A stretch of 64,000 bases of DNA. It comes from Ligula intestinalis. Taxonomy: Eukaryota; Platyhelminthes; Cestoda; Diphyllobothriidea; Diphyllobothriidae. The notes beneath the pieces were generated by a model that made no database searches, was not told where the DNA came from, and was given only the letters and a program-made list of their open reading frames with translations. The stretch covers positions 13,737,490-13,801,489 of the forward strand of contig JAYGXS010000007.1 of assembly GCA_036362985.1 (NCBI GenBank), read 5' to 3'. A program made the translations under genes and the position numbers. Of this stretch, positions 36,661 to 47,364 are shown piece after piece (positions within the stretch are counted from its first letter, which is position 1; each line of letters opens with the position of its first letter).

Positions 36661-37258
36661 GCCGTTGCATGAGACATCAGCAATCCAAGAAAAAGGAACC
36701 GGATAGTTCCACTCAGGCGCCCAAAACGAACACATGGCGAGTCCTTCCTTACATAAAGAACATGTCTGAACCCGTTGAAAGACACTTGCGGAAACACCAA
36801 ATAAAAGTGACGCACAAACCGATGGCTACTTTACGCACTCAGTTATTACACCCTAAGGATAGGGTTGGCTACCTCGATAAGAAAGTAGCCATCTACAAAA
36901 TCACATGTCAAGCTTGTGATACGGTTTATTGTGGCCAAACAGGAAGATCTGTCTACACAGGCATCCGCGAGCACCAATCGGCAGCGAAGAGACATGACCG
37001 TTTTTCCGAAGTGGCTTTGCATTGCCTTAACATATGACATATTTTGCATGTGACAAAACCCGCATTATCGGAGTTTGCCCCTCCAGAAAAGGCTTAGAAT
37101 TTCTTGAGGCCATGCACTCCGATGATTCATGCATCAGCTGGCGTATCGAGTTACCTGGAGTGTACAAACACCTTAAAGAAAGGTGGAAAAGACTGCAGCT
37201 GACAAACATGAACCAACATGAACCGCAATTAGCATCCACAATGGATAACCTGGACTGA
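36640..37258 (+). pseudogene. PLE GIY-YIG nuclease (frameshifted)
   Basis: After a frameshift near 36640 the frame reads WRVLPYIKNMSEPVERHLRK, the usual PLE linker. It continues with HKPMATLRTQLLHPKDRVG, then the GIY-YIG start VAIYKITCQACDTVYCGQTG and RSVYTGIREHQSA. A second frameshift near 37035 leads to DKTRIIGVCPSRKGLEFLEA, then HSDDSCISW and IELPGVYKHLKERW, the C-terminal part with the expected Glu. The YCGQTG block replaces the more usual YIGET/YIGQT. This domain gives PLEs their own DNA-nicking activity. Confidence 0.88.
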
Positions 37259-37356
37259 CCACTGACTGACTTTAGTTACAGTTGACAATTGGTCATTATG
37301 CCATTGTGACTAATAATAAAGTCCATCACGATGTGATGCAAATTTTAACCCCCAAT

Positions 37357-37513
37357 TAACGCCCGACCAGATGACCATATAACTATATCAGCCCTTTGAA
37401 GTGCTAACTGTTGCTTGCAAATTTCTCTCAAGTCTGACCATGAACTGGGGATCCAGTGTCGAAAATTTAAGCAATCAACTTACTCATTTCCCAAAGGATG
37501 CCTTTCCATGAAA
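37357..37513 (+). repeat. Right inverted terminal repeat of PLE
   Basis: This is the reverse-complement partner of 35659-35816. On the plus strand it carries CTGACCA (37434-37440), then a perfect ACTGG-GGAT-CCAGT stem-loop, then CGAAAATTT (from 37460). The order is that of a hammerhead core, with one mismatch in the first box. Confidence 0.9.
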
Positions 37514-37519
37514 AGTTAT

Positions 37520-40045
37520 TTGGCATTCCACAACTGACTTATATAGCCTGAAAGCTGCAATACGGTTTTATTCTTGGTATCATTATAATTTTGCTTCTTT
37601 AAACTTGTACCAAAATCAGTCTCCATCTCGCCGATCATTGCATTCGTCCTCCCTCAAATGAATAATTTAGCTACATTTTTCAAGCTTACGTTTAAATTGT
37701 CTAGTGGGCTTAAACTTACAACTTCAGTCAAACCGTTGGATCTAATTTTGGTGGTTCAGATATTCTTCCCTTCAGCCTTCATCAAAGTCGTGGTCTAAGT
37801 CTGGCTAGGCCAAGTATTGAAAGAAGAATACAAAAGTTAAGAAACCATCTGTCATAGTATCCCAAGTTGCTCATAGGAAGCTTTTATATTTTTGCGAAGG
37901 GTGCTGCTTGTGATATTTTCACTAAATATTTCGAGGAATGCATTGTCAAAATAAACGGCTAGGTTTATTTTTCCTCCTTCTTGGTTCATCATAATTTGAC
38001 CTAATTCGGTTATCTAGTCACTGAAGTGGCACTTTGTTTTTATAAAATAGTATGAAGTCTGCAAGCTTTTTTTACATGGCAGATTAAAAAGTGGTGGGAC
38101 TTCATGCTCATAAGTCCACCTATCCCAACTGAAGTTAAATGAGCTCTTACAATTATCTTGGCATTCGGACGAAAATCGGCCATCTTGATTGTATTTATTG
38201 CCGGATAGTTAGAAATCAATTAGCAGTGCAATTTGTTTGACATGATTATAGGGCATTTATTCATTGTTAATCTATATGGACAGTGTAAGTGCATTTTTTT
38301 CGCTGCACGATGCAGTTACGAACTTCCGGTTGATTTCTGGGTCATTATTGCGTTCTAGTTTCCGACAACGATAAACCCCGCCTCTGGCACGCAGACAGCC
38401 ACCAGACAGCAACTGACGTTTAAAAAAATACATTTGTAAATTTTGAAACTAAAGCAGACTTTTTAACTTTCATTTACCTCAAAGTTATGCAAAATTGAGC
38501 TACAATTTGACAACCAGAAGACACTTGCTGGGTAAGAATATGGCTGCCATTGCAGTATCTGACGTGCAACGCTGGTCCATTTAGCCAAATCTTTAGATTT
38601 CAGACTTGTGCATTTTGCAGACCTTCCACACACAGAGCTTGCTGCATGTAAATTTAAAAGCTTTAGGCTGTTTTCAGGGGGAGTCGATACCGATCAGATG
38701 CAGTCTACAGCTTGGTTTATTGCAGGTCAAAACGATATCTGCATCGGCTTAGGCGCATTATTTTTATCTGCCGATCATACACAATTCACGGAACGAAATT
38801 CGATGCCCTTAGAGTCATTTTCGAAAAGGAATGTCTGTCTTTGGGAGACATTTAGTCTTTTGCATTGAATGGTAGTACCTGATAAAAGTGGATTGACTAG
38901 TTCTTCGAAAAGTTCCTTATAAAAAAAATGCGTTCGTGGCAAAATGCCCTTCACGCATCTAATATGTCGGCTCTTACCCTAGGTATACGTCTAGCAAAAC
39001 CTGAGGTTTTTGACAGACGTCCTTAATATCCAACCAATATTTTTCATGGAAATGGGGCAGTATGTTTTAGGCATTGCCGGTGCATATTCAGATAAAGAAA
39101 AGTGCGCCCCACGATGAATTTAAATTTTGCAGATAAACTTGAAATTCCATACTGGTGTTATCACCCCCTGATTTTCATTTATCCTAATGCAGGATTATTT
39201 AATGTTATGTGAACTTCAAAAAGTATAACTGGCTCTCTCATTCTTCAGTTTTTAGACAATCTCAAAAAATGCCGCCCTGAGACTGTCTTAATTGTGCCTC
39301 GATACTTAAGCCGCCACAGGTAATAATGTTACACCCTGCAGGTGGATTCGCTTGCACGCGCACTGCTTCTTTGCAAGGAAGACTTTTGCAGCAACTAAAA
39401 CACTCTCGCATGCCTCATTCATCTTCCTACTATGATTAAATCAAGTAGCGGTTGATGCAAATGTATTTAAGTGTTGCAGATGGCAAAACTGTTGGTTCTG
39501 TCTACAAGAGTCGTGTTGCACGAAACATAAATACCAATTCAATTCTACGCCGAAGTTACTGTAGTTTGCCTGTTGAATTTCTGGATTGGTAGAGTTACGC
39601 TCACTGAGCACGTTCGCGGACATATTCGACCCGTTGTGCCCTGACGCCCACTCTCAAGCCCTGCTAGCAGCCGCATGTCTTGCAGTGACATAGGTTGAAT
39701 GACAATACCGGCAACGGCATAAGTGCTCGAAGAACCGCTTCTTGTTTATGCGTAGTATTAAGACAGCCAATCCAATCCCAGGTGTTTGAAAACAGGAGGC
39801 CGGAACTTGTAAGGTAGGATTCCAATACCCTATCCATCGCTGACCTAGCTTTTGTGGTTGGTTATATTACCAATGGCAGATTTCTGCATTCATTAATTTC
39901 TGTTGAGCGGTAAATGAAGAAATTAATCATTCGAATCTGCCAAATCCTGGTAGTGATTTTGGTTAATTATCGATCATTGCTAAGGAAGTCATTTCAGGGC
40001 AGCCAGCTAACTGTACACTATTGATGGATAACCTGCTTGCTAGGC
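37520..40045. other. Intergenic, nothing recognised
   Basis: AT-rich. Frames reach at most 86 codons (38608-38868, plus) with no familiar motif. No repeat or RNA was recognised. Confidence 0.4.
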
Positions 40046-40050
40046 GGGTA

Positions 40051-40205
40051 AATCGACCCAAATATGATTAAATTCAAAGATTTTTGCCTGCCTTCTTAGC
40101 TTAATTGGTAGTGCATTAGCTTTATTACCGCCTTCTCTGTTGGTTTAGGTCAAAATCTTACCGAGACCACGAATTTTTCATAATTCGACCAGTTGAAGTA
40201 AATGT
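40051..40205 (+). repeat. tRNA-derived SINE, copy 3 (degenerate)
   Basis: It starts ATCGACCCAAATATGATTAA, matching the start of the copy at 9213. It keeps the A box (TAGCTTAATTGGTAGTGC) and the tail (CACGAATTTTTC, TCGACCAGTTGAA). The B box is damaged (GGTTTAGGTCAAAATC). It is the most decayed of the three copies on the B-box side but has the clearest tRNA-like A box. Confidence 0.65.
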
Positions 40206-40629
40206 TGAATACCATTGCAGTTGTGTTTCGCACTTTATCACATTTGGCACCTATTTTATGTTTAAAAATTATTTTTATTGCACTTCCGCAAGACTGTTCA
40301 ATCTGCGCGAAAATGGACCCGTCTTGTGATTCAAGCACCAAACGAACAGAACTTTAATTTTGCGAAAGAAAGAATTCCTGGATTAGAATCACCTATCATT
40401 TTTGCTCACCAAAACGTGTTTTTTGTCAAATAATCCTTTGGACAGCCAGGAGGACTGTTCTTTGTCAAAGCAAAAACTGACTTTATCGATCAGCATTTCA
40501 AATTTTTGGCTCTGTGTATTGAATTTGGGGCCTTCAAATTTTCCACGCTGCTTGCTTTGCCCTTCACGTGAAATTCGGCATAGCTTGATGACCATTAGTA
40601 TTTTGAAGAAGTAGATCCGACAAAGCAAA

Positions 40630-40684
40630 GGGAGGCCGGAATGGCCATTTCTGGCTTATTAGCCGTCATCAGCCAGTCATACCC
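40630..40684 (-). ncRNA. Candidate hammerhead ribozyme (type I, short helix III)
   Basis: On the minus strand the order is GGG, TATGA, CTGG (helix I 5' side), CTGATGA, C, GGCT-AATA-AGCC (helix II), A, GAA, AT-GGCC-AT (a 2-bp helix III with tetraloop), T (the cleavage base, giving an AUU triplet). Then come CCGG, CCT and CCC (helix I 3' side). Helix I pairs CUGG with CCGG and then GGG with CCC across an internal loop, the place where type I hammerheads make their tertiary contact. The first pair of helix II is a C-A mismatch, so activity is uncertain. It lies about 175 bases after a PLE nuclease fragment on the same strand, where PLE hammerheads are known to occur. Confidence 0.65.
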
Positions 40685-40701
40685 ATTCTCGAGGGTTGGC
40701 A

Positions 40702-40725
40702 CCCCCGAGATTTGAACCCGGGACC
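40702..40725 (-). promoter_or_regulatory. tRNA-like T-arm / pol III B box
   Basis: The minus strand reads GGTCCCGGGTTCAAATCTCG, continuing GGGG. CCGGG-TTCAAAT-CTCGG forms a five-pair T-arm with one wobble, and GGTTCAAATCT fits a pol III B box. It sits just upstream of the hammerhead candidate. A matching A box was not certain. This could be a promoter of a SINE-like transcript that includes the ribozyme. Confidence 0.5.
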
Positions 40726-40857
40726 TTTGGTCATTAGTGTTTTGTTCCGTTCCCACGGTAGAGGATGCTGATAACTCTGTTCTCTCTTCCGATGGTTTCT
40801 TCTAAGGGCCGTCTTTGCTTGGAAATCTTATTTTTGGCTTGACCTGGTTCTGTCCTT

Positions 40858-41045
40858 TACTCACATAATGGCGTAAGCCTTTGTAGGCTGCGGGGAGGTT
40901 CCGATGCCTGTTGACGGAGTTAGCGTCTGAGAACCATGCCTAAAGCGTCAGTCTTTCCGCTTATGAGTTTCCGCGGCTTATAATGGTTGTTTCTTGAAGT
41001 TGTTGCCAGTTTCTCCGATATAAAACGCATGAGCAAACACATTCA
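40858..41045 (-). pseudogene. PLE GIY-YIG nuclease fragment
   Basis: The minus strand reads AFYIGETGNN at 40999-41028, the YIG core of a GIY-YIG domain. In another frame it reads AWFSDANSVNRHRNLPAAYK and GLRHY at 40865-40941, the usual C-terminal block of PLE nucleases. The segment between is shortened and frameshifted with in-frame stops, so it is dead. Its downstream side leads into the hammerhead candidate, consistent with the 3' end of one PLE copy. Confidence 0.75.
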
Positions 41046-41059
41046 GATGATCAAATATG

Positions 41060-42500
41060 ATTTATGATAACATAACTGTGCTTTTTCAAAGTCAGAACAC
41101 GCTAGCACAGTGCAACCCCATTTTTAACCAGAATGTTCATGGACTGGGTTAAACATAAAAATATTTAACATTGCTGCGAACATTGAACAGTTAATGCCTT
41201 AATTTCTCACGCTTCATGCAATAAACTTCTACGTTGCATAGCCTTCGTTTGAAACTACCATCAGAAGCGCCACAAACTCTTTTTTCCATAGCGTTTTAAA
41301 TTTATAATACTTGAATTTTAGCCTTGTATCCTATAAACTGTGGGCCGCACTCCGTAAGCAAAGATATAACATCTGTCTACCGGGGACTAAAAACTCTTAG
41401 CATACCACTGTGTGGGCTTTTCCAATTGAGCCGCCATGTTTTCATCCGTCCATTCACATGTGAAGATTCTAATGTATGCGTCAATTCGCCAACTTTGCCC
41501 CATTTGTTCATTTAACTATAATGAGATCATTAGTGCTCGACGTCAGCGCCGTTATGAAAGCGGCCCAATTTTGTCGCTATTTGATGAAATATCCAAAGAA
41601 ATATATCCATGATGCCGATAATTGCAGTCATTGACCATTATGGATGGCTTTTGATCTCCCATTTATGTGCATTTATGCGCCTTATTAAATTGTTTGTGAA
41701 TGGAAGGTGTTTTTGTTGGAAATTTTAGAATTATTATGTTAAAACAAAGCGTATCTGCCTCCCACTCCTCAGTAACAAAAAGATTATTTTTAAAACCATC
41801 ATGCAATTTTGTCATAATTTGCTGTTCCAGGTTGGCGCAGTTACCTTTAGCAACCCATTTGATCTCCTATAAGAGCCCGAAATTGGTAATGTAAATATAA
41901 CAGAAATTTTGATAATTTTAAAAATCAGGTTAAACCTTTTGAGCGCACAATGTACAAATTTCGCTGTTCAGTTCTCCGACATAACATTGATAGCATTTTG
42001 CGAGTTGCTTTGCCTTCTTTCGTAAAGGCTTTTGCACTGGTTAAAATTAGCAACAAAAAGCTATATCACTGACGTTAGTGCCGACAACCTTGATGTAGGT
42101 AGTTGCATTATGATCCGCTTATCTGTTCTGCCCATCTTTAATGAATACCTGGCAGTGATTCACTTTGGTGAGCATTAAAAGGAACACTGTGAGCTTTAAA
42201 ACAGTCGCTGTTTTTCGTGAGGTTGTAAAATTGACGTTTTTCATTTAGTGTGATTTCACTTTGCAGAATACTTAGTCATTGTTCAAGATGGATCCAGTCA
42301 TGGCTATGGCTAGTTATGGCTAGCACTCTCTTGGGCCTATTTTTAGAGGAATAAATCATTGCTCAAAGTGTACGGGGGAAAATGACGTATTTTCTTTCTG
42401 AAAAAGCTTCTATTGCGTTTGAATTTGAATCATTCGCATACTTACCTCTGACATGTGGCGCCCTCAAGCACGTATTTTAGGTGGAAGCTTAAAGTTGAAA
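41060..42500. other. Intergenic, nothing recognised
   Basis: AT-rich. Nothing recognisable beyond short chance frames. Confidence 0.4.
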
Positions 42501-42505
42501 CTAAG

Positions 42506-42533
42506 AGTCAAGTCAAGTCAAGTCAAATTTATT
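42506..42533 (-). repeat. LINE 3' terminus: AATAAA and (TTGAC)n tail
   Basis: On the minus strand an AATAAATT (AATAAA at 42528-42533) is followed by TTGACTTGACTTGACTTGAC, four units of five bases, and then unrelated DNA. CR1-type LINEs end in short tandem repeats instead of poly(A), so this marks the 3' end of the LINE that extends to about 47350. Confidence 0.8.
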
Positions 42534-43297
42534 AAAGGAAATATAGGCAAATGCCTTTGAACTCCCTCTTGGTACATAGGATTTAAGAAATGCATCGGCA
42601 CAACCGAAAATTTCAAAGAGGTCGTTGGCACAATTTCAGACGACTTCTCGCTTGGTTCAAGTAATAAACTCACACCCAGTTTACACGAGCCAGCAGTGTA
42701 CCTGAGGAGGAAGAGCAGACAGTGAAAAAACTCCTAAGGCTGGCTTATAATTCCAAATGGAATGTCATTCGTGGTTTTTAGGAGAAAAACTGTCGCTCGT
42801 GGGGGAAGTATGTGAATGATAGGGGCATGATGCTTGTGTGAATGTTGACGGCAGCCATGGCGTCCATGACGAGTAATATCTACATCCGAAGTACCATACG
42901 AGAAGGAGACCTCGGAGTCACGAGAACGTCCCGAAGACCGGAGATGCGACCATGATACGCCTTTGCCATGCCAAGAGCCGAGGAACCCGCCACGTCGTCA
43001 GCAGTCGGTCGATACGAGAAAGGGTGCGACAGGGCCGCGAAGCCTAGGACCTTTGATGCGGTATATGCAACCTCAGACACGATCGGCGCAGATCGCATAG
43101 TGAGCAGAGAAGTCAATGCTAGATAATGGCTGAAACTCATTTGGTTAAGTACCAATGATAATACTACTTACAAATTACTTTTAGTATATATTTATAGCAT
43201 TTCTATCATTTCAAGGTTTGGATTTAGAGCGCTTCAATTTTTGGATTCGGAACACTTCAGTGATTGGATTTGGAGTACTTAATCGCGAAGATACTCA
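42534..43297 (-). other. LINE 3' untranslated region
   Basis: Between the ORF2 stop and the tail there is no recognised coding. A 91-codon minus-strand frame at 42880-43155 has no familiar motif. Around 43210-43285 a degenerate TTGGATT(T/C)GGA repeat occurs three times. Confidence 0.6.
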
Positions 43298-46232
43298 TTA
43301 AATCGGTCTATTTGCCTTAAAAACATCCACGGAAGGGAACATGACAATATCCGCAGGAAGGGCATTCCATGCTTGAATTACCCTCTTAGAGAAAAAGAAT
43401 TTTCTTGGGTCAAGTCTTGCCCCAGTCACACGTAATTTGAGGGGGCGTCCTCGCAGCCTAGAAGTGGTGGCCCACTCAAAGAAGTCATTTAATTGGAGGC
43501 AGCAATCCTGACCACGCAACATGCGAAATGCCTGGATTAGGTCCTCACGTAGCTGCCTGTAATCCAGAGGAAACAAGTCAAGATTTACCAATCGCGTCTG
43601 ATAAGGGAGGTTCCATTGGTCTCGTACTAATTTTGTTGCGCGTCTTTGTACGCTTTCAAGGTTTTTTTGTCTTTGACTGTCCAAGGTCTCCAGGCTTGGA
43701 TGGCAAATTCCAGTTGAGGTCGCACGAACGTGCAGAATACCCTGCCAAATACAACTTTGTTAAACTTAGCAAAGGTGCGCTTGATAAGATACAAGCTCGA
43801 CATTGCGGATTAAGCCACTTTCAGGACGTGGAGTGATGGCTTCAGTGAAGGCGTGAACCACTCCCTCAGGTCTTTCTGAGCCTCTACCTCTGGCAGCGGC
43901 GTGTGATTCAGGTAATACAACCTCCAAGGCGTGGTGCTGGTTCTACCAAAGCGCATTAGGTTGCATTTGGCCACATTGAATGACATGAGCCAATGGGTCG
44001 ACCATTGCTCCAGTCTGCGCAAATTTGCCTGGAGGTTTAATTCATCGTCTTGGTTGCGTATGACCTTCCAAAGTTTTATGTCATCAGCAAACATTGTGAT
44101 TTCGCAGTCTAGTCCGCTTATGCAGTCATCAATATATATTAGGAAGAGAATAGGGCCAAGAACAGATCCCTGTGGAACCCCGCTTTCAATTGCTACCTCC
44201 GCCGACTGCTGTTTGCCAATACATACGGTCTGGGTACGACCAGTCAGGAAGTTTGCGATCCACTGCAAAAGGTGGCCCCTTACCCCTATGCGGCTGAGCT
44301 TGTTGAAGAGACGTTGATGAGACACCATGTCAAACGCCTTCTTGAAGTCTTCGAAGACTGTATGCACCGTATTCACTTCATGGATCGCTCGGGTGTACTG
44401 TTCTAGACAGTAGAGCAGATTGGTCAAGCAGGACCTTCCCCTGCGGAATCCGTGCTGCTTTTCAGAAAGAAGTTGATGTTGCTCCAAAAAGTGCCTCAGC
44501 TCGCGTTGGACTATGCGTTCCATGAGCTTGCGGGATATTGAGGTGAGGCTGACCGGTCTGTAGTTATTTGCGGTCGCCCGACTCCCACTTTTGTGGATGA
44601 GTTAGATCCACGCTGCCTTCCAATCGGGTGGCACTTGTTCAGTATTAAGAGAAGCTCGGAAGAATAGGTACAGGGGTACCGCCAACTCTATGGCTAGCTC
44701 TTTTAATAGCTTTGCAGGTATCTCATCCGGACCTGACGACTTCGTTTCTTTGAGCTGAAGAAGTTCTCGCAGAACGGTAGCTTCCGTGAGTGCAACCGAG
44801 TCCATGGTTTGGATCACACCCACACTGCAGTTCATAACGGTGAACTCAGCCTCACTCGTAAAGACCGACTAGAGAAGCAGGATAGATGTTCCGCCTTTTC
44901 GTTAATCTTGGAAATTTCTACACCGTCGTCTGTTTTTAGCAAAGGAATAGGGTCTCTATTTCGATTACATTGCCTAGCGTAGCTGAAGAAAAGTTTTGGG
45001 TTTCCTACGGCACGGTTTATTAGATTACTCTCGAAGTTTTGGCGGCTAATTCGTATCAGGCTCTTAACCTTGTTTCTCTGCGCCTTATACCTATTGTACG
45101 AATCGAGGGTCCTCTCTCTGCGATAGATTTTGAACATCCTTCCTTTGCGGTTAACTTCCCTCTTTAGCGTCGGCGGTAGCCATCGAGGCCTATTCGTTAC
45201 TTTCTTTACCGTGATAGGACAGAAATCGGTAATTAGTCCGTGTAATATGGCTTTTAATGCCGACCAATCATCGAGAACGCACCTGGTGAATAGTTCGTTT
45301 CAGTCTATCTCGCTCACTGTGGTTTTCATTTGTGTAAAATCCCCTCTTTAGATGTTGCGTCTGGTTAGCGCACGACGATCGGTCACAGGAAAGAGTGAAT
45401 ATTCCCACTGTAGCACTACGTGATCCCTTTTTCCGAGAGATGGTAAACAATTTACAATGTCCACGCTATCAGGTGCTTTGGTAAGTATTAGGTCTAAGCA
45501 ATTAGCTTGTTGCCTTTCGCGTAATCTGGTCGGATATAGGACGTATTGCGTTAGGAAATATGCCTGTACTGTGCGCAGGAGTCGTCGATCAAAATTTACT
45601 GCTGAGCCGGGCGCAGAAATCATATTCCAGTCGATATGGGGGACGTTAAAGTCTCCCATGACCATGACATCGGATCTCCTAGCAATGTCTTCGACTTCTT
45701 CTACCAGACTATTGTCTGACTGTTGGTTGATCGATGGTGAACGGTAGACCGCCATGATGTCAAGGGTCTGTGACCTCCGTGTTCTAACGGTGAGCCATAT
45801 TGCCTCTATATCGCCCGAAAGTTTTTCGGATTTGTCGGACACGAGCAGGCCGTGTCTAACATAGATTAGCAAACCCCACCTTGACGACTGACTATCTTTT
45901 CGGAAAACCTGAAACCCGGGGAGAGCAATTTCCTTGTCTCCTATCTTCGTGGACAACCATGTTTATGTCATGCAGATGATGTCTGGTTCCAGTTGGCACG
46001 TAATAATCTTAAGCTCATCTAATTTGGAGAGCAGGCTTTTTGTATTGGTGTACATGCACTTTAGTTTCTTTGTACGGTGCAATCCGGTTGTGACAGTCAC
46101 TTCCTGACCGTCGTTTGGAGTATTACGGTTTGGTTCAATATTTTCTTCTGAATTATCTTTCCGTTGAAGATTTTCAGGCCTACGTCGCCATTCTTGTTCC
46201 TCAACTGTAGTTCCGCTACTAGTTCTCGGCAT
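43298..46232 (-). pseudogene. LINE ORF2: endonuclease and reverse transcriptase, broken
   Basis: The N-terminal part reads LKCMYTNTKSLLSKLDEL and PDIICMT, the start of an APE-type endonuclease. The endonuclease continues with MAVYRSPS, VMVMGDFN, CLDLILT and KRDHVVL. A linker (FKIYRRERTLDSYNRYKAQR, FFSYAR) is followed by RT blocks: SSGPDEIP, PPDWKAAW, NNYRPVSLTSI, KQHGFRRGRSC, the degenerate VFEDFKKAFD, GVPQGSVLGPILFLIYIDD and the active site FADDIKLW. The tail includes VRPQLEFAIQAW and ESVQRRATKLV. In-frame stops lie near 45960, 45345, 45303 and 44612. Frameshifts lie near 44880 and between 43810 and 43684. Motif A reads VFEDFKKAFD instead of the usual VYLDFSKAFD but keeps one Asp. Confidence 0.93.
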
Positions 46233-47236
46233 TTCAGCCGTTCCTCCAGGGAGTAGTCTGGTTGAAAAAAAACCTCTTTATGCGCGTGACATAGGTTAGT
46301 TTTTTTAGACAGGATTACCTGAACATATTCCGTGTTTTTAAATACGATTTTTAGCGGTCTGGGTTGGGGCATTTCTGCAGTATCTGGCGGCCTTTTCCCG
46401 ATACAAAATGACTTGAGCACTTCAAATTCTTTACCTGGCGGGAGCAGATCGCTCAGGACATCGTTAAAGGAAACCAAGTCCGGATCGTTCTGGTTGTTTG
46501 AGCGGTCTGAAATAGCTTCTTTCAACCCCTGTAAAACTAGGCAGTATTCATGATCCTCTCGGTGTCGTGTGCCCTTAGCTGATGTTTTCGCCACCTTTTC
46601 TGCAGTGGGCCTGGAGCTCGAACTGTGTGGTGTGACTGCTTGGTCGTCAGAACCGTCTGAAGTTGCTTCTTGCAACCCCTGAACAACTACCCCATGATCA
46701 CCCTCCTGTCGGGAGTCTTTAGCTACGGTTTTGGCTACCTTTGCTGCAGTGGGCCTGGAGCTCGAACTGTGTGGTGTGACTGCTTGGTCGTCAGAACTGT
46801 CTGAAGTTGCTTCTTGCAACCCCTGAACAACTACTCCATGTTTACTACCTTGTCGAAAGTCTTTAATTTCGGTTTTGGTCATCTTCGCTGCAGTGGGCCC
46901 GGAGCTCGAACTAGGTGGTGTGATTGTTTGGTCGACTGAACTGTATGAAGTTACTTCTTGCAACCCCTGAACAACTACACCATGATAACCCTCCTGATGG
47001 GGGTCCTGAAGTACAGTTTTTGTCGCCTTCGCTGCAGTGGGCCTAGAGCTCGAAACGGATGGTGCGACTGCTTGGTCATCGGATCTGTCTGAAGTTGTCT
47101 CACCGGTGTCTATGTTGTCCACTATGGCGGCCTGTACTTCAGGTATATGCATCCTCTGTTTTTCTTTAGGCGGTCCATGCGTATGCATTGAAGTCATCAC
47201 TTTTTCCATCGCAGCGATGGTCTGCTGGAGCAGTTA
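46097..47236 (-). CDS. LINE ORF1 protein with 48-residue repeats
   Basis: A 370-codon frame runs from the ATG at 47209 to a stop at 46097. Just upstream an in-frame TAA (47234-47236) separates it from KYSKLEGKMENLQ, which looks like the start of a coiled coil continued by LLQQTIAAMEKVM. ORF1 may therefore originally have begun further upstream. Residues about 30-225 are made of imperfect 48-residue units (GVVVQGLQEATSD, SSSRPTAAKVAKT). The C-terminal part (RPLKIVFKNTEYVQ, VFFQPDYSLEERLKCRELVA, LKIFNGKII) resembles the nucleic-acid-binding domain of CR1-type ORF1 proteins. ORF1 overlaps the start of ORF2 by 136 bases in another frame. Confidence 0.82.
46510..47105 (-). repeat. 144-bp in-frame tandem repeat in ORF1
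   Basis: The plus-strand marker GCAACCCCTGAACAACTAC recurs at 46672, 46816 and 46960, exactly 144 bases apart. A changed copy lies about 150 bases before the first (CAACCCCTGTAAAACTA), and a partial unit lies at 47035-47105. The period is a multiple of three, so the protein gains 48 residues per copy. Copies differ by several substitutions, mostly conserving the SSSRPTA and QGLQEA cores. Confidence 0.9.
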
Positions 47237-47364
47237 TTGCAAATTTTCCATTTTACCTTCAAGTTTGCTATACTTAGAGGCTAGAATATGATATCCTTCG
47301 CATCGGTTCTCTGTGTGCGTCGGTCGCACCCAATTCGTCAAGCTTTTCGATCGCCTGTTACAGC

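Larger units (their letters stand above)
35659..37513 (+). mobile_element. Penelope-like element with inverted termini
   Basis: A 1.86-kb element is bounded by inverted terminal repeats of about 157 bp. Inside, on the plus strand, are the catalytic part of a reverse transcriptase and then a GIY-YIG nuclease, the canonical order in Penelope-like elements. The PLE N-terminal region is missing or unrecognisable between 35817 and 35990. At least three frameshifts break the coding region (near 36178, 36640 and 37035), so it is inactive. Inverted rather than direct terminal repeats are a known PLE arrangement. Confidence 0.88.
42506..47350 (-). mobile_element. CR1/jockey-type LINE, near full length, inactivated
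   Basis: This 4.8-kb non-LTR retrotransposon has ORF1 (47209 to 46097), an overlapping ORF2 with endonuclease and reverse transcriptase (46232 to 43298), an untranslated 3' region of about 770 bp and a (TTGAC)n tail. The absence of an RNase H block after the RT and the pentamer tail favour the CR1 group. ORF2 has several stops and frameshifts. The 5' end is estimated from where a tRNA-like SINE begins at about 47360. Confidence 0.9.

Noticed and set aside
43931..44317. 128-codon plus-strand frame
   Set aside because: It is the shadow of the LINE reverse transcriptase on the other strand.
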